The translations under genes were made by a program, and so were the position numbers. This document shows positions 1 to 7,356 of a stretch of DNA of 33,510 nucleotides, one piece after another. The stretch covers positions 1 through 33,510 of the forward strand of contig JAJXZL010000019.1 of NCBI GenBank assembly GCA_021780075.1, read 5' to 3'. This stretch comes from Acidobacteriota bacterium (GTDB taxonomy: Bacteria; Acidobacteriota; Terriglobia; Terriglobales; Acidobacteriaceae). The notes beneath the pieces were generated by a model, which did no database searches, had not been told where the DNA came from, and saw only the letters and a program-made list of their open reading frames with translations. Each line of letters begins with the position of its first letter. Within the stretch, counting starts at the first letter, position 1.

Positions 1-85
1 GCCCATTCCTCATCCGTCACATCGCTCGGATACCCAACTCCACCCTTCAGACCCATGCCTCCATGCTCAGAACTCAGCACGCATA

Positions 86-120
86 TGCAAAGTCCCTAAC
101 ATGGTGCAAAGTTCATAACA
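86..120 (+). promoter_or_regulatory. Direct repeat, possible operator of the downstream HTH regulator
   Basis: Two copies of the 16-mer TGCAAAGTYCMTAACA lie at 86-101 and 105-120. They match at 14 of 16 positions and start 19 bp apart, close to two helical turns. The second copy ends 31 bp before the preferred start codon at 152. Direct repeats at this spacing just ahead of a DNA-binding protein gene often are autoregulatory sites. That role is inference; only the repeat itself is seen. Confidence 0.4.
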
Positions 121-151
121 GCCTCTATTGCTGGGGGCGTACTTTCCACAG

Positions 152-856
152 ATGAACTTTACCCAGATGCACGAGCGTCTTCGCACGGAACTGCTCCGCA
201 GAATTCAGCGGGGGACGCTCAGCGTCTCGCTTCTCGCGCGGCAGACAGGCTTTGGCCAGGCGCATCTGTCCAACTTCCTCCACAACCGCCGGCACCTTTC
301 GCTCGAGGCCATGGACCGCATACTCGCCGCGCAGCACCTGGCCGCAAGCGACCTCTTGCCCGCCAGCAGCCATTCCGTCGATTTGCACCAGGAATCGGAA
401 CTGAGCACCGTGCCCGTCGTCTCGCACAGTGTGGCGCTGTTTGAACCCAACATCCGGCCCGCCGCGGTCCAGTCCATGCTCCACCTGCCTTCAGGAGCAC
501 TCCAGTCCGTCCGGGCACGCGCCTCGGTCGCGCGTCGCACCTGGCAGCGCTTTGTTGTCATCCGCATCCCGTCTGCCGATGCGCTGCCCATGGAGCCGCT
601 TGTTCTACCCGATGCCCTCGCTGTCATCGATCGCCACTACAACTCGCTCGCGGTCTACAGACCCAACCGGCCCAACCTGTATGCAGTGCGCCAGCAGGCT
701 CGACTCATGCTCCGCTACGTGGACTATCTTGCCGAGCGCCTCGTGCTGCGCCCCCACAACATTGCCTTCCCCGTCGACCTCATCGAGACGGAGCCCGATC
801 ATGCGCCCAACGAACTCATCGTCGGCCGCGTCGTGCTGATCCTCAACGAGCCATAG
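152..856 (+). CDS. XRE-type helix-turn-helix regulator with degenerate S24/LexA-like C-terminus
   Basis: This is a 234-residue probable transcription regulator. The N-terminal 70 residues form a helix-turn-helix of the Cro/CI (XRE) kind, with the recognition region around GQAHLSNFLHNRRHLS. The second half follows the plan of the S24 (LexA/CI) fold: an MEP turn, then a VIDRHY strand, and a closing GRVVLI strand. However, the Ser that normally precedes MEP is Pro146, and the usual Lys region reads LMLRY (about residue 188). It should therefore be unable to self-cleave and may serve for dimerisation or sensing. A TTG start at 128 is possible. I prefer ATG 152, which begins a normal helix; a GGGGG run lies about 15 bases upstream. 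It converges on dnaB with 8 bases between the stops. The ligand and targets are unknown. Confidence 0.75.
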   Translation: MNFTQMHERLRTELLRRIQRGTLSVSLLARQTGFGQAHLSNFLHNRRHLSLEAMDRILAAQHLAASDLLPASSHSVDLHQESELSTVPVVSHSVALFEPNIRPAAVQSMLHLPSGALQSVRARASVARRTWQRFVVIRIPSADALPMEPLVLPDALAVIDRHYNSLAVYRPNRPNLYAVRQQARLMLRYVDYLAERLVLRPHNIAFPVDLIETEPDHAPNELIVGRVVLILNEP

Positions 857-864
857 TCAACGGC

Positions 865-2253
865 TTAGTCCGCGTGCTTTGTATCGGCAGGATTGGCAAA
901 CCGCGTAAAGCGCGCAATAAAGTGCAGGTGGACCGTGTCCGTGGGGCCGTTGCGCTGCTTCGCGATAATGATCTCCGACTTCGCCTTTTCATCATCCGAC
1001 AGTTCTTCACTGCGGTTGTAATAGGCCTCGCGGTGAATAAACGCCACCACGTCGGCGTCCTGCTCAATCGAGCCCGACTCGCGCAGGTCGCTCAGCATCG
1101 GCCGCTTGTCATCGCCCCGCCGCTCGCTGGCGCGTGAAAGCTGAGACAACGCCACCACAGGCACATCCAGTTCCTTGGCCAGAGCCTTCAACCCGCGCGA
1201 AATCGCAGATACTTCCTGCGTCCGATTCTCATAGCGCTTGCCGCCCGCCGAGGGCAGCGTGGCCGACATCAACTGCAGGTAGTCCACCACCACCAGGTCA
1301 AGCCCGCCGTTGTTCTGCTTCAGCCGCCGCGCCTTGGCCCGCATCTCCGCCAGTGAAATGCCCGCCGTGTCGTCAATAAAAAGCCGCGACTCCACAAGCT
1401 GTTCCAGCGCCCTCTGCAGCTTGACCTGGTCTTCGCGCGGGATAAAGCCCGTCATCAGCTTGCGCTGGTCCACCCACGCCTGCGAGGCAAGCATGCGGCG
1501 CAGCAAAGACTCCTTGCTCATTTCCAGGCTGAACACCGCCACGACCGCGCCGTGATTGATCGCCGCATTCTGCGCCATGTTGATCGCAAACGCCGTCTTG
1601 CCCATCGACGGCCGTGCCGCCACAATAATCAGCTCGCCCTTCTGCAGCCCGCTCGTCATGCGGTCCAGCTCCGTAAAGTCCGTGGCCAGCCCCGTCACCT
1701 CCCGGCTCTGCTTGAACAGGTTGTCGATGCTCCCAAAAGAGTTCGCGACAATCTGGTCCAGGCTCTGGAAGCCCTGCGCCGAGCCCTTCTCGCTCACCTC
1801 CATCAGCTGCGTTTCCGCTGCGCCCAGCACCTCCAGCGCCGTCTCGCTCTGGTCCGCCGCCCGCGCAATCGCCGCCGAGCAGATCAGCATCAGCTTGCGC
1901 AGAAGGCTCTTGTCCTTCACGATGCGGATGTATTCCTCAATCACCGGCCGCAGCGGCAGTCCCTCGGTCAGCGAGGCAAGATACGCCACGCCGCCCACCG
2001 CCTCCACCTCCTTGTAGCGCGCCAGCTCGTGCGACAGCGTCACAATATCCACCGCGCGCTGCTCGTTCATCAGCTCGCTCATACGCAAAAAGATGCGCCG
2101 GTGCGAGTCCAGCGAGAAGTCCTCCGCCTCCAGCTTCTCCGCAGCCTCGGAGTGCGCGGAGTTGTCCAGCAGGATCGCGCCAAGAATCGTCTTCTCGGCA
2201 TCCACATTGGCGGGGAGACCCGCGTCCAGAGTCACATCGGGAAAGGTGGCCAT
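865..2253 (-). CDS. dnaB: Replicative DNA helicase DnaB
   Basis: This 462-residue protein is the hexameric 5'-3' helicase that unwinds DNA at the replication fork and recruits primase. The N-terminal domain (about 15-115) carries the usual NVDAEKTILGAILLD opening. The RecA-like domain follows, with Walker A ARPSMGKT (213-220), the catalytic Glu in SLEMSKE (E244), Walker B VVVDYLQLM (D324), motif H4 ALSQLSR (368-374) and the arginine-finger region AKQRNGPT (about 431-438). Length and motif order are normal, and there is no intein at the Walker A or H4 sites where DnaB inteins often sit. The gene is monocistronic here. Its 5' flank holds dispersed repeats, and I found no clear promoter. Identification is secure. 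Confidence 0.97.
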   Translation of the reverse strand: MATFPDVTLDAGLPANVDAEKTILGAILLDNSAHSEAAEKLEAEDFSLDSHRRIFLRMSELMNEQRAVDIVTLSHELARYKEVEAVGGVAYLASLTEGLPLRPVIEEYIRIVKDKSLLRKLMLICSAAIARAADQSETALEVLGAAETQLMEVSEKGSAQGFQSLDQIVANSFGSIDNLFKQSREVTGLATDFTELDRMTSGLQKGELIIVAARPSMGKTAFAINMAQNAAINHGAVVAVFSLEMSKESLLRRMLASQAWVDQRKLMTGFIPREDQVKLQRALEQLVESRLFIDDTAGISLAEMRAKARRLKQNNGGLDLVVVDYLQLMSATLPSAGGKRYENRTQEVSAISRGLKALAKELDVPVVALSQLSRASERRGDDKRPMLSDLRESGSIEQDADVVAFIHREAYYNRSEELSDDEKAKSEIIIAKQRNGPTDTVHLHFIARFTRFANPADTKHAD

Positions 2254-2377
2254 ATTGCAAGTTTAGGCCGATTCAGCCCGCGGAGGCGATTGTGAATCGC
2301 AGCAGCAATGTGTGGGAATCAGGAAAGGATAGGCGGTGCTTGTGTCCTGAGTTTAAAGTTCGCATCATGATTGAGCT

Positions 2378-2438
2378 GTCATCTTGAGCGTAGTTTGGCC
2401 TTTTGGGGCCAAACGGAGTCGAAAGATCTGCGGTTGCT
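2378..2438 (+). repeat. Dispersed repeat family A, copy 1 (GTCATCYTGAGCG ... GAYCTGC)
   Basis: The copy begins GTCATCTTGAGCG and ends CGAAAGATCTGCGGTTGCT. Between them is a small hairpin, TTGGCC (2395-2400) pairing with GGCCAA (2407-2412). A second copy with the same ends and a different internal hairpin lies at 20144-20224. Elements of this style are common between genes in several phyla; their function is not established. Confidence 0.7.
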
Positions 2439-2530
2439 CTTTTGTGAAATGTGCAACGAACCTCAGATTCAGCAAACCGGGGGTGTCCGCCACGCAGTTG
2501 GTCGCACACAGATGGTCATTTATGTCTTGA

Positions 2531-2582
2531 AAGGGCACGACTTCAGTCGTGCCGTAAATGGCTCAAAATCAGTTGGGCTTTA
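2531..2582 (+). repeat. Dispersed palindromic repeat family B, copy 1
   Basis: The core GGCACGACTTCAGTCGTGCC (2534-2553) has 9-bp arms around a TC loop. It is followed by GTAAATGGCTCAAAAT and a GTTGGGCTT tail. Copies 2 and 3 are at 2622-2680 and 25221-25279. No transposase lies nearby. It resembles a REP-like element. Confidence 0.8.
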
Positions 2583-2621
2583 CAGGCTGCGGAAATACTC
2601 GCCGCTGGCAATGTCTTGTGT

Positions 2622-2680
2622 CAGGGCACGACTTCAGTCGTGCCGTAAACGGCTCAAAATGAGTTGGGCTTGAGCCCCTG
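2622..2680 (+). repeat. Dispersed palindromic repeat family B, copy 2
   Basis: The palindromic core at 2625-2644 is identical to copy 1. It is followed by GTAAACGGCTCAAAAT and a GGGCTTGAGCCC hairpin tail, then CCTG, which mirrors the CAGG at the left edge. It lies 91 bases after copy 1 in the same orientation. Confidence 0.8.
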
Positions 2681-2768
2681 AGGGAGGCCTCTTCGACGAA
2701 TTCAACCCACCCACAGGCATCTGTAAATAACCCTGTTTGAGGCGGCCTGCACTAGCTAGCGCAGAAAT

Positions 2769-3356
2769 TTACTCGTTGATCACCATTTGCGAATTGCTCC
2801 CCACGGTCAGCGTTCCATTTTTCCAGAAGGGAATGTTCAGGGGGAAGGTATAGGTCACCTGCACCTGCACCGCATCGCCATTGGCATTACACACCGGGTC
2901 GGTTGACGTGGGGACGCACGTAGCCCAGCCCGTCACCAACGTGCTCCCGCTCGAGTCGACGGTTGTGGTCGCGCTCAGCCAAGTCGCCGTGACAGCCACA
3001 TTGGTCGAATTGATACCGGGATACCCTAAGTTTTGCACATAGGTTTGCAGAGCGCTTGCAGGCGTGATGTCAGGCATGTTGCAATCAGGAAAGGTTGGCG
3101 CGATCTTGCACGAATTGAGACCGCGAACAACGGCATAGCGAGTGGCCAGCCGGGCCGCGTCGGAAACAAAGTTATAGGTATAGAGAGCATAACAAAACGC
3201 GACTAGGCCAAACAGGACCGACAAGTAGATCCCCATCGCCACCGCCGTCTCCACCAGCGCCGCGCCGTCCTGACGTTCGCCCCCCCATGTGCGCACACGC
3301 ATTGGCTGGCCGCGCGGCACCTTGCTAAGCCACGTGTTTGTCATCCTCTCCATCAT
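2769..3356 (-). CDS. TadE-like pilus assembly/pseudopilin protein (second copy)
   Basis: This is a 195-residue membrane-anchored protein of the TadE family, minor pseudopilin-like parts of Flp/Tad pili and related surface structures. A positively charged N-terminus leads into GAALVETAVAMGIYLSVLFGLVAFCYALYTYNFVSDAARLATRYAV (about 31-75). The E in LVETAVA and the hydrophobic helix are the TadE signature. The remaining ~120 residues should lie outside the membrane; they are rich in Thr/Ser and contain four Cys. The ATG at 3356 overlaps the stop of the preceding TadE gene (ATGA), so translation is probably coupled. ATG 3344 is a possible alternative. It is the last of three genes in the cluster. 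Identity is good; the exact role is unknown. Confidence 0.82.
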   Translation of the reverse strand: MMERMTNTWLSKVPRGQPMRVRTWGGERQDGAALVETAVAMGIYLSVLFGLVAFCYALYTYNFVSDAARLATRYAVVRGLNSCKIAPTFPDCNMPDITPASALQTYVQNLGYPGINSTNVAVTATWLSATTTVDSSGSTLVTGWATCVPTSTDPVCNANGDAVQVQVTYTFPLNIPFWKNGTLTVGSNSQMVINE

Positions 3357-3877
3357 TGCGGCAAGACCTGCTGGGATGAATGTCCGTACAGTGTGAAGAC
3401 CCCAAGGAGCCCCGGGATATGGAAAATCGGGTCAAACTGGGCACTCGTGGTCACATTCACTGTCACCAGTTGGAATGAGCTGGCGCAATCCGTGGTCTGG
3501 CAGGTCGCGTTGCCCCCATTGGCACACACGCACGACAGGTTTGCGCTCACGATCAAATTATTATTGGGATTCAGGCTCGCGCTGGAGACCTCGGCCGCAT
3601 CAGCAGCCGCCGCCATCGTCATCAGGGGCGTGTTGGGGCTCAGCTGCGTACCGGTTACCAAGAACTGGCCTCCGTTCATGCAGGCAACCTGCGCCGCCGC
3701 GCGCGCCGCATTGGCCATCTCAATCGACGCATAAGCTACCCGGCCCAGTTCCAGCGCTCCCAGCAGGATGACGACCATGAACGCCGCAGAGACGGCCGTC
3801 TCCACCAGCGCCTGACCCGCCTCCTCGCTCAAGCGCGAACTACTCTTGTAACGCATAAATAGGTTCTTGAAGGTCAT
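3353..3877 (-). CDS. TadE-like pilus assembly/pseudopilin protein (first copy)
   Basis: This is a 174-residue TadE family protein. After a short basic leader comes EEAGQALVETAVSAAFMVVILLGALELGRVAYASIEMANAARAAAQVA, the charged-then-hydrophobic TadE signature with the conserved Glu in LVETAV. The rest should be extracytoplasmic, with Cys pairs (CVC, CQTTDC) that could form disulfides. The frame is open upstream to 4054, but ATG 3877 is chosen because an AGGAG lies at about 3885-3889 with 7-base spacing and the longer form would run deep into the TadG-like gene. It sits 13 bases after that gene and overlaps the next TadE gene by ATGA. All three are probably one transcript. Confidence 0.85.
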   Translation of the reverse strand: MTFKNLFMRYKSSSRLSEEAGQALVETAVSAAFMVVILLGALELGRVAYASIEMANAARAAAQVACMNGGQFLVTGTQLSPNTPLMTMAAAADAAEVSSASLNPNNNLIVSANLSCVCANGGNATCQTTDCASSFQLVTVNVTTSAQFDPIFHIPGLLGVFTLYGHSSQQVLPQ

Positions 3878-3890
3878 GCCAGTTCTCCTC

Positions 3891-5246
3891 TTACTCCACC
3901 ATCGAAATGGTCTTGAGCGGCGTGGTGCTCGGGTTCTGCTGGTTATAGCTCGTGATGCAAATCTGACTGTTGTCATAGAGGTTCCACGCCACGACGCCTG
4001 TTGCCTGGACCCCTCCGCCGCTGTCCTGCAGCCACACCGTAGACGTCGGCGCATAGATTATGCCGTCCAAGGTTCCAGGAGTGTTGGTTACAGTACTGCT
4101 GGGTGCAGGGCAGGATCCAGTACCGCTGCCGCCGCTGCCAAACTGGAGTTGCACGCAGGTCGGGGGGAAGGTGATCCCAACGCTGTTGCCGCTGTTGCCG
4201 CAGGTGGTGATCGTGTTGGTCGAGGGCACCATAAATGCCAGGCTGTTGTAGATCCCAGAGGTCGGCGCTATGATGCCCAAGGTATAGTTATTCTGCGTCC
4301 ACTGCCCTTGTTCAACATCAAGCGTGCCGTTGGTGACTTGCACGCTTCCATTCATCGTCACGCCATTCAGAAAAACGTACGTGCCCGAGCCTAATTGCAA
4401 CGTTCCATTCTTGTCGCCCAAGCTGATCGCATTTGTAAAGCAAACGGCATTGCCCGCACCCGGCGACGCGTAACTGGCGGCGCTGCCAATGGAACTGGTC
4501 GTGGTGTCCATCGTGCACGGCGGCGTCGAGGACGCCGATGTGGGCCCGATAAAATTGTTGTAGGGATCCGGTTGCGCAAGCCCACCAGACGTCACCGGAG
4601 CGCCACCAGTCGGCGTCTTGTTGCACTGCCCGCTTGTGCTTTGGCCACCGCTGCCTGCGACATAGATACCCGGAGAGCTGATAGTGGCGCTGCCTTGGTC
4701 ACAAATTGCATTCGGACTGGGCGAGTTTACCTGGATACTGCATCCGGATGCGTCGATGGCATCCCCGCCCGAGGCGCCGCCCTTCACATACAGCGAAGTA
4801 CCCGTCGTCGTGTTGTTCAGCACGTAAATGCAACTCGGGCTGGGTATGATGCCCGCCACCGACCGCGCCGCCACGTTGATTGAGTGCATACCGAAGATGT
4901 TCATGAAAATCGTCGGATTCGGTGTGCTGATGATCACCTCATAGTAGCCAACTCCCGTATGCCACCCAAATTGTGGCGGGGTGTTCACAGTGACATAGCT
5001 GGCAGCAACCCCATTCAACGCCGCCGCAGCGTTCGCGGCTGATGTAGGTGTACTGCTGTTAACCGTGTTGTAGCTGGCGTTCAGCGCCGCAGCCACCGCC
5101 GCCGCGTCCGCCGCGATCTGCATATTCCGCTGTGCGCGGAACATCATGCCCACATCCACCGCCAGCGCAACAAAACCCAGCAGTATCGTCAGGCTCAATG
5201 CCGTCATCACCAGCATCTGCCCGCTTTCGTCTTCTCGGATTCTCAT
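3891..5246 (-). CDS. TadG-like surface/pilus protein with large secreted domain
   Basis: This 451-residue protein has a TadG-type N-terminus: DESGQMLVMTALSLTILLGFVALAVDVGMMFRAQRNMQIAADAAAVAAA (6-54), one membrane helix followed by the typical Ala-rich AADAAA stretch. Residues from about 130 are Gly/Ser/Thr/Asn-rich with spaced Cys and repeated short strands (for example SSPGIYVAGSGG, LGSGTYVFLNGVTMNGSVQV, TLDGIIYAPTSTVWLQ). This suggests a beta-helix or otherwise beta-rich exposed domain. It lacks the von Willebrand A domain of some TadG proteins. An AGGAG lies 6 bases before ATG 5246. It leads a three-gene set with two TadE genes. No Tad ATPase, secretin or prepilin peptidase lies in this window, so the machine must be elsewhere or the set acts alone. 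Confidence 0.8.
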   Translation of the reverse strand: MRIREDESGQMLVMTALSLTILLGFVALAVDVGMMFRAQRNMQIAADAAAVAAALNASYNTVNSSTPTSAANAAAALNGVAASYVTVNTPPQFGWHTGVGYYEVIISTPNPTIFMNIFGMHSINVAARSVAGIIPSPSCIYVLNNTTTGTSLYVKGGASGGDAIDASGCSIQVNSPSPNAICDQGSATISSPGIYVAGSGGQSTSGQCNKTPTGGAPVTSGGLAQPDPYNNFIGPTSASSTPPCTMDTTTSSIGSAASYASPGAGNAVCFTNAISLGDKNGTLQLGSGTYVFLNGVTMNGSVQVTNGTLDVEQGQWTQNNYTLGIIAPTSGIYNSLAFMVPSTNTITTCGNSGNSVGITFPPTCVQLQFGSGGSGTGSCPAPSSTVTNTPGTLDGIIYAPTSTVWLQDSGGGVQATGVVAWNLYDNSQICITSYNQQNPSTTPLKTISMVE

Positions 5247-5844
5247 GGTTACTCCTTACGCGCCCTGGGGGCCGGCGCCATCCCTGGCCTCAAAGACCCT
5301 CTATGCAACCACTGAATTCCCTGCAGCGCGACAACTTCAACGCCTGCCTAAACCGTTGCAGCCGGCCCCATCCCCATCGTTGGCATCGGCCTTGAACTGA
5401 ATACCGCAACCGTAAGACCATCCATTGTCCCCTTCGCCCCTGCGGAAGACAATTCACCTTTCTGGTGAGTGCATCCCACATCTCGAAGGCTCGAAACCGC
5501 CGGCCACTCCCGCAAAATCACCGCCTGCGCTCCCGCCAGACCAGCCGAAAACGCACCGCGCTCGCCATGAAGTGCCGCCTCGCAGCCCTGTGAAAACTTG
5601 AATCCGCTCCGAGGGGGAACAACCGGGGAAATCGCCTGTTTCTGCCACTGGTCAACACAATATACCGTTTTTCTGGACCAAAGTAGGACAAAAACTGCGG
5701 CTGAAATGCCTCTTTTGGGTTACTGAAGGACACCCCCCGCCCCAGTACTCCGCGCCAGCCGGCCCGGCGTCCGTGCAGATATTTGCGGCTTAGTCCAATT
5801 CTCACAATCGCTTACCCGCTCCATCCGCTCGGCCGTGCCCCGCA
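5247..5844. other. Intergenic region, nothing recognised
   Basis: About 600 bases lie between the TadG-like gene and gcvPB. Short open frames exist but none has a family feature, a good start signal or matching codon use. A patch at about 5650-5695 is richer in A/T than its surroundings and could hold the promoter of the minus-strand tad genes. I could not assign -35 and -10 boxes with confidence. Confidence 0.5.
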
Positions 5845-7350
5845 TCATCCCTTCCAGCGAAGAATGGGCTTGCGCGCGGCGGCTACCTCATCGAGCCGCG
5901 AGACCCGCGTGGAATGCGGAGCCGACTTCACCACCTCCGGCGTCTCCTCTACCTCGCGCGCAATCGAGCGCATCGCCTCCACAAACAGGTCCAGCTCCTC
6001 CAGCGACTCGCTCTCCGTCGGCTCAATCATCATGGCCCCGTGCACAATCATCGGAAAACTCACCGTATAAGGATGGAAACCGTAATCGATCAGCCGCTTG
6101 GCGATATCGCCCGTCTTCACCCCCAGCGCCGCCTGCCGCTTGTCGCTGAAGACTACCTCGTGCATCGACGCCGTCTTGTACGGCAGATCGAAGACATCCT
6201 CCAGCTTCTTCCGGATGTAGTTCGCATTCAGCACGGCATCTTCCGTCGTCTGCCGCAGCCCGTCCGGCCCGTTCGCCAGAATGTACGCCAGCGCCCGGAT
6301 GAACATGCCCACGTTGCCATAAAACCCGCGCACCCGCCCTACGCTCTGCGGCCGGTTGTATTCCCAATGCAGCTCCCCGGATGCCTGGGAAGCATTGCTT
6401 CCGCGCCTCACCAGCACCGGCGTCGGCAAAAACGGCTCCAGAAACGCCTTGCACGCCACCGGTCCTGACCCTGGCCCGCCACCGCCATGCGGAGTCGAAA
6501 ACGTCTTGTGCAGGTTCAGGTGCATCACATCCACGCCAAAGTCGCCCGGCCGCGCCTTGCCCACCAGCGCGTTCATGTTCGCGCCATCCATATACAGCAG
6601 CGCGCCCTTGGCATGCAGAATGTCCGCAATCCGGTGAATCTGGCTCTCAAACACCCCAATTGTCGAGGGATTCGTCAGCATCAGCGCGGCCGTCTCTTCG
6701 TCCACCTGCCGCTCCAGCGCCTCCAGATCGATTCCTCCATCCGCATTGGACTTCAGATTCTCAACCGCATAGCCGCAGATCGCCGCCGTCGCCGGGTTCG
6801 TCCCGTGCGCCGAGTCGGGAATCAGAATCTTCTTCCGCGCATTCCCCCGCGACTCATGCCACGCCCGCACCAGCAGAATGCCGGTGAACTCCCCGTGCGC
6901 GCCCGCCGCCGGCTGCAGAGTAATCGCGTCCATGCCGGTAATTTCGATCAGGCAGCGCTGCAGCAGGTCAACCACTTCCAGAATCCCCTGCGCCAGTTCC
7001 TCCGGCCGATACGGATGCGCATCCGCCAGTCCGTCAATCCGCGCCACAAACTCGTTCACCCGCGGGTTGTACTTCATCGTGCACGACCCCAGCGGATACA
7101 TCCCCAGATCAATCGCGTAGTTCCACGTCGAAAGCCGCGTAAAGTGCCGAATGATCTCAATCTCGCTCAGCTCCGGCAGCAAGGCTGGATTCTCGCGATG
7201 CGCTTCGCCAAGAAGAGCCGAAGCATCCACCGACGGCACATCCAACGGCGGCAGCTTGTAGCCGCGCTTTCCCGGCGACGACTTCTCGAAAACCAGCCCC
7301 TCATTCTGCGTCTGGTGCGCGCGAACCTTGCCTATGCCTTGAATCGCCAT
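5845..7350 (-). CDS. gcvPB: Glycine dehydrogenase (decarboxylating) subunit 2, P-protein beta chain
   Basis: This 501-residue subunit carries the PLP site of the split-type glycine cleavage P-protein. It decarboxylates glycine and passes the aminomethyl group to lipoylated GcvH. The motif MHLNLHKTFSTPHGGGGPGSGP (276-297) contains the PLP lysine, K282. Other family hallmarks are MYPLGSCTMKYNPR (84-97), the Gly/His-rich PAAGAHGEFTG (148-157) and PDSAHGTNPATAA (178-190). Length is normal for GcvPB. The start is 6 bases after the gcvPA stop, with GGGAG just upstream of ATG 7350, so it is co-translated with gcvPA. It is the last gene of gcvH-gcvPA-gcvPB. No clear terminator was seen downstream. 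Confidence 0.96.
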   Translation of the reverse strand: MAIQGIGKVRAHQTQNEGLVFEKSSPGKRGYKLPPLDVPSVDASALLGEAHRENPALLPELSEIEIIRHFTRLSTWNYAIDLGMYPLGSCTMKYNPRVNEFVARIDGLADAHPYRPEELAQGILEVVDLLQRCLIEITGMDAITLQPAAGAHGEFTGILLVRAWHESRGNARKKILIPDSAHGTNPATAAICGYAVENLKSNADGGIDLEALERQVDEETAALMLTNPSTIGVFESQIHRIADILHAKGALLYMDGANMNALVGKARPGDFGVDVMHLNLHKTFSTPHGGGGPGSGPVACKAFLEPFLPTPVLVRRGSNASQASGELHWEYNRPQSVGRVRGFYGNVGMFIRALAYILANGPDGLRQTTEDAVLNANYIRKKLEDVFDLPYKTASMHEVVFSDKRQAALGVKTGDIAKRLIDYGFHPYTVSFPMIVHGAMMIEPTESESLEELDLFVEAMRSIAREVEETPEVVKSAPHSTRVSRLDEVAAARKPILRWKG

Positions 7351-7356
7351 GACTCC

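Larger units (their letters stand above)
2254..2768. other. Intergenic region with dispersed repeats, no gene
   Basis: About 515 bases separate the tad genes from dnaB. I see no credible coding sequence. The stretch holds one copy of a GTCATCYTGAGCG-type repeat and two copies of a palindromic GGCACGACT repeat, entered separately. Both families occur again around the RHS island. Confidence 0.7.

Noticed and set aside
865..2253. Intein in dnaB
   Set aside because: The protein is of normal length and motifs are continuous.
1552..2295. A 247-residue open frame on the plus strand opposite dnaB
   Set aside because: It is an Arg/His/Gln/Leu-rich shadow of a high-GC gene, and dnaB is certain on the other strand.
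2531..2680. CRISPR-like array from the two palindromic repeats
   Set aside because: There are only two local copies, 91 bases apart, with related rather than unique sequence between them and no cas genes.
3878..4054. N-terminal extension of the first TadE-like protein
   Set aside because: It would overlap the TadG-like gene by more than 160 bases with Arg/Ser-rich sequence, and ATG 3877 has a good AGGAG.
5518..5805. A 95-residue minus-strand frame between gcvPB and the tad genes
   Set aside because: It has no recognisable family, a composition typical of random high-GC frames and no ribosome binding site.
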